From Prostheceraeus crozeri (taxonomy: Eukaryota > Platyhelminthes > Polycladida > Euryleptidae): a DNA stretch of 64,000 nucleotides. A program made the position numbers and the translations under genes. Below are positions 33,208-43,959 of this stretch, in pieces. Below the pieces are notes generated by a model. That model was not told where the DNA came from. It was given only the letters and a program-made list of their open reading frames with translations, and did no database searches. The DNA lies in the NCBI GenBank assembly GCA_907163375.1, contig CAJQUW010016962.1, positions 232,726-296,725 on the forward strand. The letters are read 5' to 3'. Numbering within the stretch: the first letter of the stretch is position 1; the number at the start of each line of letters is the position of its first letter.

Positions 33208-34263
33208 ATGGCTTTAGCAGTGCTGCATGAACTTCAGGAGGGTCAGAATGTGGGGAGAACTTTTCGTGATCGGCAAAATCCTTTGGATTTCATGGAAGAT
33301 GAAGTGCTTGTACAAAATTACCGACTCAACAGAGCAGCAATTTTTGATCTTTGCTCTCAGTTGAATGATGACTTGGAACACCCTACATCTCGTTCCCGAG
33401 CTCTTCCAGTCTCCCTACAAGTTTGTGTGGCATTGAGATATTATGCGAAAGGCGACTTCCAATCTGAAATTGCTGATATTCATGGCTTGAGTCGAATGTC
33501 AGTTTCAAGATGTGTGCACACTGTTTCACGCTGTCTCTGCAGTAAGGTTCGAAGTCACATATCTTTCCCCAGAACAAACACGGAGCAGCAACTTTTGAAA
33601 GAGCGATTTTTCAATGTCAGTGGATTTCCCAATGTTCTTGGAGCGATCGACGGCACATTCGTGCCAATTAAATCTCCTGGTGGTGAAGAAGAACATTTGT
33701 TTGTCTGTAGAAAAGGATATCACTGTTTGAATATTCAAGGAATATGTGATGACAGCTTGAGATTTCTAAGTATCGTTGCTCAGTGGCCAGGCAGCACCCA
33801 TGACTCTCACATATGGACAAATTGCCACCTACACAGTCAGTTCGAAAGTGGGGAAATTGGAGATGGTTGGTTGCTGGGAGATTCAGCTTACCCTTGCCGC
33901 CATTTCATGATGACCCCATTGTTGAATCCAGCAACGGCTGCGGAACGAGCATACAATCAGGCGCATAAAAGAACAAGGTCTCTTGTAGAGAGATTATTTG
34001 GGGTTTGGAAATCTCGTTTCAGATGCTTGCACAAATCTGAAGGATGCATGATGTTTTCACCAGAACGATGCAAAAATATCATAGTGGCAACTGCAATTAT
34101 TCACAACGTAGCTCGGAAGCAATCCATCGATCTCATGAATGATGATGTCATTGTAGCGGAAGCCACCTCTGACGATCATGGAGGAAATGTAGAAGTAGTG
34201 GGAAACGATGTGAATGAAACAGGAATTCAAGTACGATCTGAATTAATTGCAAACTTTTTCTGA
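33208..34263 (+). CDS. Harbinger transposase, intact frame
   Basis: 351 codons from ATG to TGA without a break. It shows the HARBI1-like layout: N-terminal helical region, a helix-turn-helix (FQSEIADIHGLSRMSVSRCV, about residues 93-112), then the nuclease domain with GAIDGTFVPI (D), LLGDSAYPCRHFM (D) and RTRSLVERLFGVWKSRF (E). The length and the C-terminal IIVATAIIHNVARK block are normal for the family. The acidic tail (VIVAEATSDDHGG) is typical. It cuts element ends with help from the Myb partner, which carries the DNA-binding and nuclear-import role. That partner is damaged here, so this copy may be able to act only with a partner supplied from elsewhere. Confidence 0.92.
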   Translation: MALAVLHELQEGQNVGRTFRDRQNPLDFMEDEVLVQNYRLNRAAIFDLCSQLNDDLEHPTSRSRALPVSLQVCVALRYYAKGDFQSEIADIHGLSRMSVSRCVHTVSRCLCSKVRSHISFPRTNTEQQLLKERFFNVSGFPNVLGAIDGTFVPIKSPGGEEEHLFVCRKGYHCLNIQGICDDSLRFLSIVAQWPGSTHDSHIWTNCHLHSQFESGEIGDGWLLGDSAYPCRHFMMTPLLNPATAAERAYNQAHKRTRSLVERLFGVWKSRFRCLHKSEGCMMFSPERCKNIIVATAIIHNVARKQSIDLMNDDVIVAEATSDDHGGNVEVVGNDVNETGIQVRSELIANFF

Positions 34264-34721
34264 ATGCCTTTGTTTTGGAATGTCTTTCAATTTTGTCAAA
34301 TAAATGACCATGGAGAGCGGTTTTCTTTTGAATCTCTTTGACATTTGTCATGGATATACATGTAAATAACTAATTTGACAGAATTAATTTAGTAATAAAT
34401 GGTGAAAAAATACAAAAATCCATGGTAACAGCTTGCAAGCTCTAAACAATGAAGACTGAAAGAAAAAATGGGTGCATGCGCATCTGCATGTACATGTGGG
34501 GTCTTGGTGTATGCAAATAAAGGTGTCGAAACCACTCATTAATGAGAAGGAAAACCAAAGAGAGCGACAGGGAATGTCGGTTAGACCGATTGATAGTGGT
34601 TTGTAAGTAAAACATGATTATTAGGAATAATATTGCTGTCAGGACACTTATGCATGGTACTTGAAGCTCTTTTAAAAACTTTAATTTCCAAAAAGAAAAC
34701 AATTTATTTCAAATTACGAAA

Positions 34722-35604
34722 TCAAAGTTGCGTCTGCAACCAAGTCAACAGCGAATCTCTGCCGGTTTCTTCTGCAAGAAGACGCTCCGTCACTACCTTC
34801 ATTAAAATAAACTTCTTCTTCTCAATCTCCAATCTTTCACTCTCTTTTTCCAATCGTTCTTTCTCTATCGCCAACCTTTGCTTCTCAATTGCTAATATTT
34901 GAGACATATTTGCTGCCTTTGAGCACGTAGCAGCTTCCAGTTCCACTGGAGAGGAATCCATGTCCATTATAGGAATGTCCTTGAGATCCATTGCAGGGGA
35001 ATCCACGTCTGCTGCAAGGACTTCGCTGAGATCCACTGAGGGGGTCTCACGCTCTACCACGGTCTCCACATGAAGCCCTACTTGAGAGGAAGCGGCGTTG
35101 CTGGCGTCGGTTTCTGGTTCCTGGTACGAGCAGCAGGGGGCCGAGATGTCAGGAGGATTACTATTCTCCATTGACTGAAGAGTAGGCCTATTGATGGATT
35201 CCTCCACGGCGTCAGGCTTCTCCGTGTCTATTCCATTGGATAGGCCCGAGATTGCCGTCTCACCCAAAATTGCGATCACTTTCAGTTCCAGCTCGGACAG
35301 CGTAATTTCTTTCTTGATCCTGTCAGGTATGACTCCACTACCGGTTATAGAGGTCTGCCTTCTCCTCGTTGTCTCCATTTACATGCACTGCTCCAGTCTA
35401 TCCATTTCCTCTTGACTTCTTCTGTTGTTCTTTTCACCTTTCCCACAGCATTAACTCCTGCTGCTACTTTGCTCCAAGCTTCCTTCTTCCTTTTATTAGT
35501 CATTACATCAGTGAACTTCGCCGTTATAACCTTCTTATGTACTTGCACTTTGGTGGCCAGAGCATATCCAGTTCATCTGCTGAGAATCTCGGTTTTCTCT
35601 TCAT
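34722..35604 (-). pseudogene. Harbinger Myb/SANT-like partner protein, frameshifted
   Basis: ATG at 35602-35604 starts MKRKPRFSADELDML, then the Myb domain VQVHKKVITAKFTDVMTN and EEVKRKWIDWSSA. Single-base deletions near 35560 and near 35385 shift the frame. The C-terminal 218 codons (34722-35378) remain open: an acidic region with repeated aspartate and then a lysine/glutamate coiled coil (AIEKQRLAIEKERLEKESER). Apart from these two changes the sequence is well kept, so the damage is recent. Next gene: the transposase, 460 bp away and convergent. Confidence 0.8.
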
Positions 35605-35913
35605 CGATATTTTATGTGTTTCTTTGATAGGTCTCGTCAAGAATGAAGCGCTTCTTGACATGCGATTTTGCATTTTCTGCTCTCAAGGTCTTTCTCGATG
35701 ACGCAAAGGTGACGTTTTCATGATGCAGCAAGACAAGGCTATCTATTGTTCTTTGTGTCTGTACATGCAACGATCTAATCTCTTAACTACGGTGTAACGA
35801 GCCGTTATCAAAACCTTCGTGTTACTGGAGTTAAAAGATTGTTATGGAGTCGTTGACCAGTCGTAAAATGAGCTAACTACTGGAAATTAACTAACGCTTC
35901 GTGTTACTGGCCA

Positions 35914-36639
35914 CAGAACTGATTCGTCCTTTGACGAATGAAAATCAATAATATAACATAGAATACAATTTGCCAGTCTGGCCTTGCCAAATGAGATTAA
36001 AAGAAACGAAACTACATTCTGTCTCAGCCCTAAATTTAGCCTATCTAATCCAGAAGGATGCTACTTCATATAAAAATGCAATTTTATATCGTCAATGTTG
36101 ATCTTTGATATTTCAGATAATGAATCCGAATCAGTTGATACAATCTTTTAAGTAACAATATAAAATCTGCAATGAAAAAGGATAAAAGTGCGTCTGGAGC
36201 AAAAGTGTAGCAAATAGGCCTAAGTAATGTCTCATAGAGTGGTACCGTACTGAGTTGGGAAATTTGTATTCGGAAGTACTGGAAATAAAAATTGAGACAT
36301 CATCTGTTGACAAAAATGCAATGCGCATATGCAACGTTTCACATGGACACAATGCAAATCACTGAAATAAACCGACATGAATATCTGAAACTGGCTTTGT
36401 CTGCGCTAGTTTCCGCAAATTCAATTACAAATCGGCATGAAAAATAACAAAAAATGAAATAACATGAAATATGTTCATGCACTGGTTGCAACTGGTTCCA
36501 CTCAGCTGATGTAAACAGTTTACATGCAAGTCTGATTCGTGTCTCGTTTACTTTTCCGAAATCATGCATTACATGACATCAAAATCATGCATCATGCATA
36601 GATATACAAAATCATGCATTAAATGATGACACCTTTTTT
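35914..36639. other. No gene recognised
   Basis: AT-rich; ATCATGCAT words cluster near 36560-36625. No coding signal. Confidence 0.45.
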
Positions 36640-36900
36640 CTAAATGTTTAATCCACAGACATAAATTGACTTTTCTGCGTGTTTGAGTCTAGAGATGACT
36701 TTCCTCAATGCTGATAGCCTGAATTCTGACGAACCAGAAGGATGAAATCACATTAAACGCACACAGTCAGTAAGTTTAGATCTTGAAGAGTCGAGCAGTG
36801 TGAATAATATTTTCATTTGACGAATTTATTACTAAGAAAAATTGAGTTAAAGACTTGTTCTTTTCACTTTATAGGCCTGTCTGCAACCTGGCTGTTGAGG
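36640..36900 (+). repeat. Diverged repeat, partner of 43960-44300 in inverse orientation
   Basis: Segments such as AAGAGTCGAGCAGTGTGAAT and AGTCAGTAAGTTTAGATC match the reverse complement of 44020-44110. Flanking blocks (TTCTGACGAACCAGAAG, CACAGACATAAATTGACTTT) match further out in the same order, with a ~70-bp extra block in the other copy. Identity looks about 75-80 percent. The family is unknown. Confidence 0.65.
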
Positions 36901-37179
36901 TTCGTGGCTTCTCTGATAAGAGATGCTCCTGCAATATGCAAGCTTGGCCAATCACACAAGTCAAAAGAGAGGCGAATATCTATGGCAATTTCTATCACTT
37001 GCTACCACTGCATACAATGGCTGGGATAGGATTATGTTCGCTCTAGACTAACCAACACGAAAATGAATCTATCTCTATGGTTTCAACTTGTGTTGTAGGT
37101 GAACAGGTAATGCAACAAAAACTGGTGAAGAAAAGTTCAACTAAGACAGGATTAAACCAGGAATCATCAAGTCGACTAT

Positions 37180-37640
37180 TACATTTTCATATAGGTGCAT
37201 AATGACCATGTGTTCGTAACGCTTCAAATCACTTGTAAATGTAATACCCAGGAATTTTACAAGCGGTGCACGGAGATGTCTGATATAGATGTGCTGTTTA
37301 GTATGTCTTGATTTTTCTTGAATTCCGAGAATATTGCAAGTCGCGACTTGTTTTTGTTTAATTTAAGACACAAGCACTCACTTTAGATTCGATCGACTCT
37401 TAACTACTTTGGATTGCGGATGTGGATGAAGGAGTGTCACGAGCAATTTGATGAATCATAATGAATCAAGTCACGTCTACGTACTTAATGTATAAGTCTC
37501 TATTTGTGATAAGATCTGCAGTATAGAAGTTGAAAAGGAATTAGCCTATTATAGAGCCCTGATGAACTCCAATAATGACATTGACTATAAAGGATTCTAA
37601 GGTCTTGCTAAAGAAAATTCTGAATGTAGTAAAGCTATTG
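37180..37640 (-). pseudogene. Decayed LINE reverse transcriptase fragment
   Basis: Read on minus, scattered frames give an RT motif-B-like IVNVIIGVHQGSIIG and FLFNFYTADLI, a YVDVT in place of YADDT, and VKFLGITFTSDLKRYEH, the post-RT block of CR1/Jockey LINEs. Many stops are present. It is an old fragment with no ends visible. Confidence 0.6.
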
Positions 37641-37732
37641 AAAAGTGTTTGCTTCGCTAATTTATTTGTCATTCTTTAAAGGTCAAGAATATATATAGCA
37701 CAGTGAATTGTAGGCGAGGCTGCCCAAATTCA

Positions 37733-38351
37733 TTTTAAAATGAAAAGTCGATATGTCACAACCGGTTTCAGTCTATTTTAGACCATCATCTGTGGCATGT
37801 ACAGGCATGGAAAAAATCGACTTATATACTACAGTGATTAAAGTTAAAAGAGAAGAGAATAGTAATCAATAAATTTGCGACAGTGACAGAAATTGGGTCA
37901 CTGGGTCGGTCACGTCGTTTTTAAATTTACTTGTAAGCTGTGTTCAAGCAGCTATATTGGTGAGACTAAGCGTCATCTCTACACCAGAATGAAAGAACAT
38001 ATTCGCGGCATCCCTAATGAAACTGAAATTTCTAAACATTTGTATTCTTCTGACCTTGACGATTCCTCGATAATCTACAAAACCAAGGACACGAAAATAG
38101 CTGAAAGTATCGCTCTTTGCCATAGCACTGAAAGAACCTTACTGAATGAACACGATTCCTCATTTAAGCTGCGGATCTTTCTGTGACCGACGCAATTTCT
38201 GTGACTGTCGCAACTTTATTGATTACTATTCTTGTTTAGTTGTAATCGTTGTAGTATATAAGTCGATTTTTCCATGCCTGTACATACACCTGATGATGGT
38301 CTAAAATAGACTGAAACCGGTCGTGACATATCGACTTTTCATTTTGAAATA
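37733..38351 (+). mobile_element. Penelope-like fragment: GIY-YIG endonuclease between inverted repeats
   Basis: A short frame (37893-38186) has VVFKFTCKLCSSSYIGETKR, LYTRMKEHI, the Cys-bearing GIY-YIG endonuclease found at the C-terminus of Penelope-like retroelements. It is flanked by ~175-bp near-identical inverted arms (37733-37910 and 38165-38351) that share CCGGTTTCAGTCTATTTTAG. The reverse transcriptase part is absent. The arrangement fits a 5'-truncated copy joined to an inverted terminal piece, which is common in this family. A partial fossil, of moderate age by arm similarity. Confidence 0.8.
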
Positions 38352-39468
38352 TATTATACCAGTTTTGACAAACAATTAATCTGTTAATTCTTTTGCTTCC
38401 TATCTGACAATGGGAACTATTTTGCAATCCGTAAATTTCCCGCACCCAAAAGACGCTCATTTGCGTGTTATTATATTTCAATATTAATCCGAACAGACAG
38501 GGAAAGTTGTTTCTCATCAGAACAAAGATTTGAGACAATTTTTCATCTTCTGAAGTCAAAACCTGATTTCTCCAATGATGTTGATTGTCTAGAGATAAAA
38601 TAATATGTCGCTGTGAGTATTGCGCAAAATTTCTCACTGTGATTGTCATCAAAGAAATATGTGTCAACAGGTGACCGATCTATCAAACACAAGGGTAAAG
38701 TCTATTAGGTTAATGAAAGAGTAAAAGATTCTTTATTTTCATTTGATCAATTTGAAAGCCGCTGTCATCAGTTGAGAACAATGATGGTATCAGACATTTA
38801 GGATTTTCAACTGAAAATGTCTTTTTAAAGGGGAGTCTTCTCAATATCTGACTGAGTCGAAACCTTTAATAAAGCCCATAAATCATGTAATCAACATCTT
38901 CATCACTTATGGGAAAAGTAAATATGCTGATTATAGAACAAGTGGTGGGAATAGAAATGAATTTGACTCAGTCCCTGTCGCAAAAACAAATAAGGCAAAC
39001 CAGGGAAATGACCAATAAATAGCAGATAGGTACTTTTCCGATGCCAGATTAAGCTTCTTAATTAGAAACATGATCATAGTGCTGAGAAATCATTCTTTTT
39101 TGCTATTTATGAAAGTAAATCTATTATATGAAGTAACCGAAGCAATTCTAACCTCTCTCAACCTAGAGCGCCCGAAAATTGCATCTGAAAAATGAATTCG
39201 ACAGAAGCTTTAATTTTGAAAATAATTCTGGCTGCTAAGTGAGCTATCGATCACTTTAAAGATATTTGGACGATGAGATGCTTCCCAAAAGAATTGACAC
39301 AAAATGCGAGAAATGTGAAAACTGTTAGGTTAAATTTGGGATTTTACTAATTTGCAATATACAATTTTTGACGAATTTGACGCGAAACTTCACCTACCGC
39401 AGAATAGTCAGAAGAAGCGAGATATTGGAACATGGACGTGTAATGGCAAACGTACAGCCTTGTCTCAA
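38352..39468. other. No gene recognised
   Basis: AT-rich left flank of the Transib-like element. The 143-codon minus frame at 38236-38667 overlaps the Penelope-like arm and has no domain. Confidence 0.45.
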
Positions 39469-39473
39469 GCGGC

Positions 39474-40069
39474 CACGGTGCGCCTGAATCAAGTTTTGGA
39501 TTAAAAAAATAAACCATGAGCGAAACCAATTTTTTCACGATCTATGACCTCTTGGGACAAAATAATCGCAAAAATAAAAATATTTCAATGCACAGATTTT
39601 TTACAAATGAGATTTTTCAAAATGGCCGCCCTTTTTGCTATAAAATCGTCAAGTTGTACATTAGAATGACTTTTCTGCCTTGTTAACTCACTCCAGCTGC
39701 TCAAATATCTCAAAAAATATTATCCAGCAAATGGCATAGCGTTTATTTAGCTCGTAACAGAATATCTATTTTTCATTCATAAGTAGTATATTATCGACAT
39801 GATGCTATTTTCATAAAAGGGAAAATATTTTTTTTATTTTTTAATGAAACAAAAAGTCATTCAGTTATTAGCGTTCCATAAAGGCATTAGATCACATGTT
39901 GTCATTGAATTGATGGATTTAAAAGGAAAACCATGTCTTCAGCTAGCAATTATCAACTTAAATTTGACTGCAGGAACATTTATGAAAATAATTATAGTAG
40001 TATTTATCTCAACTGTAACTTAACTTCATACATGACTGTGACGGCGGTTTTTTGATATTCACCCCTGAA
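39474..40069. repeat. Left terminal inverted repeat of the Transib-like element
   Basis: 596 bp, matching 42490-43085 in reverse complement with only a handful of differences seen (for example ATGAGATTTTTC against ATGAGCTTTTTC). Tip heptamer CACGGTG at 39474-39480. After a 23-base gap comes an A-rich stretch AAAAAATAA. The inner edge is GATATTCACCC(C/T)TGAA. Confidence 0.92.
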
Positions 40070-40182
40070 GTACTATGTATAAATAGTATGTTGGCCTATG
40101 TACATGAGGAGAAGTAAAAACACGATCGTTAATCAAGTAACAACTTGTTCGAATCATGAAATCGTAGTGTACTAATTCGTAA

Positions 40183-42273
40183 TCAAAAATGTTTAGCATT
40201 AAATACACAGACTGATCGATGTAATCGATTAGGAAATTGAGGATGCTGGTCTTGAATCTTGAAGGTTTTCCATACATCATTGAAATTGTGATGCAATGAT
40301 TCTATCACTTGTTCTCTATAATGTCCCAGCCCTCGTCCAGTCATTTCATAGAAAGTTGGAATGTGGAAAAAAATTACATGTAGTTTAGGGGTAATTTTTA
40401 ACGATAGCTTGCTACATGCACCCTTGAAAGCCAAGACTTTTATTTTGAAATCGGGGTCTAACACTAGACCATAACACGAACTGACGACTTCGTTGAAACA
40501 ACGGAACGCATTGACGTATTCCAGAATCACTTATTCTCTTGGGCAGATGCTCTCAAGTCGGTCAACATTCTGCAAGAGTTGTCTTGAACTGTTGCCAGAA
40601 AAACTTCCTCCATGTACTGGGCTTCTCTGGACATTGCAAGCACGAAGCCGAAGATGCGCCTGGTCCCACTCTTTTTCCAAAGCCGAATAAAGAGTGGCAG
40701 TTGGTCCGGAGAGCAAATGAAGTTCAGGAGGGGGAATCAGCTCAATGATGGGAGTTGAAGGATCTGATGTAAATATGATGATTGTGGGGTGAATAACATT
40801 GTAAAATTGCATGGCTCTACGTTTATCTTTACCAATCTCAAAATACTTCCAAAATTGGTTATTTAATGATGAAAGTGTCCTCGGCGGACCCTCAGTCTCT
40901 AGTTTTCCCTTCTCAGCAATACACCAGCTGCACGGATGCTTGCTGCCATGTGGCATAAGGCCAAGGAGTATATTGCAAAGTTTCAAGTCACATGCAACAA
41001 CGAAGGATTCTGCCATAGTGTGCAGACCAGTTTTCATCCAAAGAAGCTTCACATTATTATAATTTTCCTGCACGTCGGGTACTAAAGCAAGAATAAAACT
41101 GCGCTTAACCCCGGAGTCTTTGAACTGGGATGTCAAACCTGACACGAAATTACGGCGTGAAGAATGTGGAGTAGTGTCTTGTTCATTAACTGAAAAGACA
41201 GACAGTCCAATTTTTAAAAATCCGCCTCCTCCGTCAATTCCGATTCGAATAAGCATATTGTCACTGTTTAGTCCCCTTTTTGATTTTATTCTACTTATCA
41301 GTTGATCTACATACTTTGTCAAGACTACATACTTTGAATGCCGGTCGACAACCTCATCTTTGACCATTGAAATGAAATCCAATTTTTCGACGGTGAATAA
41401 GTCATCAATTTCGTGTGAAGTATTAACAATTCGCTCTTTAAGACCTGGCTCAATAACAAATCGAGATTGGGAAGCATAACGAATATCTCTGCTCATTTTA
41501 AACAGTTGTCGACTACTAAGATTCCAGTCATCTTGAATATGAGATATATCATCAACCGAAAGCTGGAGACTATCGTTAGGGTTTTTCAATGAAATATTTT
41601 TATTCTTACCACTCAATGTAGACAGTGAAGTTCCAACATCATCAATAATGCGCGATGCAACCCGCTGTTTAGTGATTTTTGTGGGGGAATCTAATAATTT
41701 ATCAATATTGTGAATTCTTTGGCGCTTTGATCGACAAGAATCTCTCGAGTGGGAACATCCTGGATATAATTTTGAAAAACAAAGGCTATATACCTTAAAA
41801 CTAGGTGGAGTCTCGGATGTGGCACTGAAATGTTGTTTAGGACGACCACCTTTTTTCTTCATCTTATTGGCTTCCTGCAAATCGGCGCGAGCAACCGAAC
41901 AAATACGACAGGTGCAAATTGTGGTTGATCGAAGTATTATCGGTCGATTAGGGTTGTAGTCAGAAATCAACGGAAAAGTCACATCATATCCACGTCGTTT
42001 CTTAGAAAGCAACATATGGCAGCCATTGCACAATGCCTCTGGAAAATTAGCATCTTCCGTCGTATAACCGTCAATAACAAACTCCTGGATGCTTTTCATG
42101 TCACTTTCAGAAATACCCCGCTTTCCTTTACGGTAGCATACCGTGCACACTTTCTTGCGATTTTCATTATGATTTTTCTCGGCACAGACAAGATCATCAC
42201 CAGCGGAAGCCATTCCAAGCATTAATGTGAGACTAATTTCAAATTCGTTAGATATCACTGCCACATAGTTCAA
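40183..42273 (-). pseudogene. RAG1/Transib-like transposase with one in-frame stop
   Basis: About 696 codons, one frame, one TAA (40531-40533, after LESICPRE). It would cut at the CACGGTG ends by DNA hairpin chemistry. N-terminal Cys pairs lie at residues 43/46, 82/85 and 120/122/125 (VCTVCY, LCNGC, CTCRIC), a zinc-binding module. Core: IGIDGGGGFLK with D347, VACDLKLCN with D429, CSWC at 448/451, PPPELHLLSGP near 515, HVIFFH at 632/637 and REQVIES with E658. From memory of human RAG1 (D600, D708, C727/C730, H937/H942, E962), D429 to C448 is 19 as in D708 to C727, HxxxxH is kept, and H637 to E658 is 21 against 20. It starts at 42273 or at the second Met (MASAGDD, 42213). It ends NAKHF, as relatives I recall do. 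One stop makes this copy inactive, or at most a truncated product lacking E658. Confidence 0.8.
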
Positions 42274-42489
42274 ATTCAGATCATGCCTGAATGCAAGTAT
42301 GAGTCATAGTAAGCGAACTATCACATGATGGCGCTAGTCAAATACTGACCATGATATAGGAAAAACATTGCAAACCTGTGTCTTCCATGCCAGATATTTT
42401 TGATTGTGAATGACGTGTAACACACTGATAATGCACAGAAATATTTGATGATTCAAACAAGATATCCTTATTAGTTGATTAACGACTGT

Positions 42490-43085
42490 TTCAAGGGTGA
42501 ATATCAAAAAACCGCCGTCACAGTCATGTATGAAGTTAAGTTACAGTTGAGATAAATACTACTATAATTATTTTCATAAATGTTCCTGCAGTCAAATTTA
42601 AGTTGATAATTGCTAGCTGAAGACATGGTTTTCCTTTTAAATCCATCAATTCAATGACAACATGTGATCTAATGCCTTTATGGAACGCTAATAACTGAAT
42701 GACTTTTTGTTTCATTAAAAAATAAAAAAAATATTTTCCCTTTTATGAAAATAGCATCATGTCGATAATATACTACTTATGAATGAAAAATAGATATTCT
42801 GTTACGAGCTAAATAAACGCTATGCCATTTGCTGGATAATATTTTTTGAGATATTTGAGCAGCTGGAGTGAGTTAACAAGGCAGAAAAGTCATTCTAATG
42901 TACAACTTGACGATTTTATAGCAAAAAGGGCGGCCATTTTGAAAAAGCTCATTTGTAAAAAATCTGTGCATTGAAATATTTTTATTTTTGCGATTATTTT
43001 GTCCCAAGAGGTCATAGATCGTGAAAAAATTGGTTTCGCTCATGGTTTATTTTTTTAATCCAAAACTTGATTCAGGCGCACCGTG
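42490..43085. repeat. Right terminal inverted repeat of the Transib-like element
   Basis: 596 bp partner of 39474-40069, ending CACCGTG at 43079-43085 before the GCGGC duplication. It lies upstream of the minus-strand transposase gene, so the promoter is probably in or just inside this arm. Confidence 0.92.
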
Positions 43086-43090
43086 GCGGC

Positions 43091-43959
43091 AACATCCGCC
43101 TTCGGAAGTTGCTGGGTCGCAATCCTCCAGTGACTAAGCTACATGAAAACCTAACTTTTTCAGATCCTTTGCGCAACAAGTGTGATCAACACTGGACAAA
43201 CCCGTCGCTTGAAAAATACAGCAACAGATTGCGCACTCAGATCATAATTCAGATCATTGCGCACAAGTTATCTCCATAATTTTCGCCCTTGCGATCATTA
43301 TAAAATAGCAGGCGTACGAAAATTACTTCATCTGATGATTTCACCATCGTCTTCTCAACATTCCTCCCTGCATGCACTGAATCGAATGTTAGCCATAGAC
43401 GATGTGTGCTTTGGTGTGTGCGAAGTGATATCACAGCACGCACGCATCTCTCACTGGCTCTGGTGTCCTCTGCTGACAGCTTATTGTTTGCCATTTCCAA
43501 TAGCAAGCGATACACGAATTATCCATTCGAGAAGGAGCAGGTTCTCTAATTCTGTGATGTGCCATTTCGATAATAAGGTTACATATAACCCTTCCTTTCT
43601 AGGAAACCGAAGCGCGCGCAGATGAATCTAATTCTGTGTTTATAACAGCTGTCAATTTGTGTACTATGATATATTTTGCAATGTTACACTTCTCAAGTTC
43701 TCATTGCCTCTAAACCCAGAGTAAATCTGAGAAACGCAATTGCAATATTAAGCGAATTTTCGGCGGGTTTTTATTAAAAGCAAGATCTGCAAGATAGAGC
43801 AAATTCCAATCTAGTGCCATGATGAATAAATAATAAAAACCGTTTGATGAAACCCCTTTTGGGCCACAGAGATGGATTCGTCTGTCGCTGTTACTCTAGA
43901 AGTGACGCGATTCTATCTCAACCAATGCGCGAGGAAAGTTGTATTAAGGAACACACGAG
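43091..43959. other. No gene recognised
   Basis: A 64-codon plus frame runs from the target site to 43279 (GNIRLRKLLGRNPPVTKLHE...) without a known domain. Removing the Transib-like element joins CTTGTCTCAAGCGGC to AACATCCGCCTTCGG. The rest is AT-rich. Confidence 0.4.

Larger units (their letters stand above)
32960..35913. mobile_element. PIF/Harbinger transposon with transposase and Myb gene
   Basis: Left tip GGGGGCAGTAACACGAAGG and right tip, reversed, GTGGCCAGTAACACGAAGC are imperfect inverted repeats. The same AGTAACACGAAG word recurs subterminally on both sides (near 33038 and 35810). Two divergent-to-convergent genes lie inside: a DDE transposase on + (33208-34263) and a Myb/SANT-like protein on - (34722-35604), the standard pair for the superfamily. 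A clean 3-bp duplication could not be fixed, so the ends are approximate. Confidence 0.85.
39474..43085 (-). mobile_element. Transib/RAG1-like transposon with 596-bp inverted repeats
   Basis: The left arm 39474-40069 and right arm 42490-43085 are near-identical inverted copies. Both tips read CACGGTGCGCCTGAATC inward. A 5-bp GC-rich duplication GCGGC lies at 39469-39473 and 43086-43090. CACGGTG tips and 5-bp GC-rich targets are features of Transib, the source of the RAG heptamer CACAGTG. The single gene (40183-42273) encodes a RAG1-like recombinase with one stop. The space between the arms is filled by that gene, so there is no room for a RAG2-like gene. Near-identity of the arms means a recent insertion. 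Confidence 0.85.

Noticed and set aside
34722-35378. The 218-codon minus frame as an independent host gene
   Set aside because: It is the C-terminal part of the Harbinger Myb partner, linked to the upstream Myb domain by a single-base shift.
39474-43085. A RAG2-like kelch gene, as in ProtoRAG
   Set aside because: The space between the inverted arms is taken up by the RAG1-like gene; no second ORF with kelch repeats exists on either strand.
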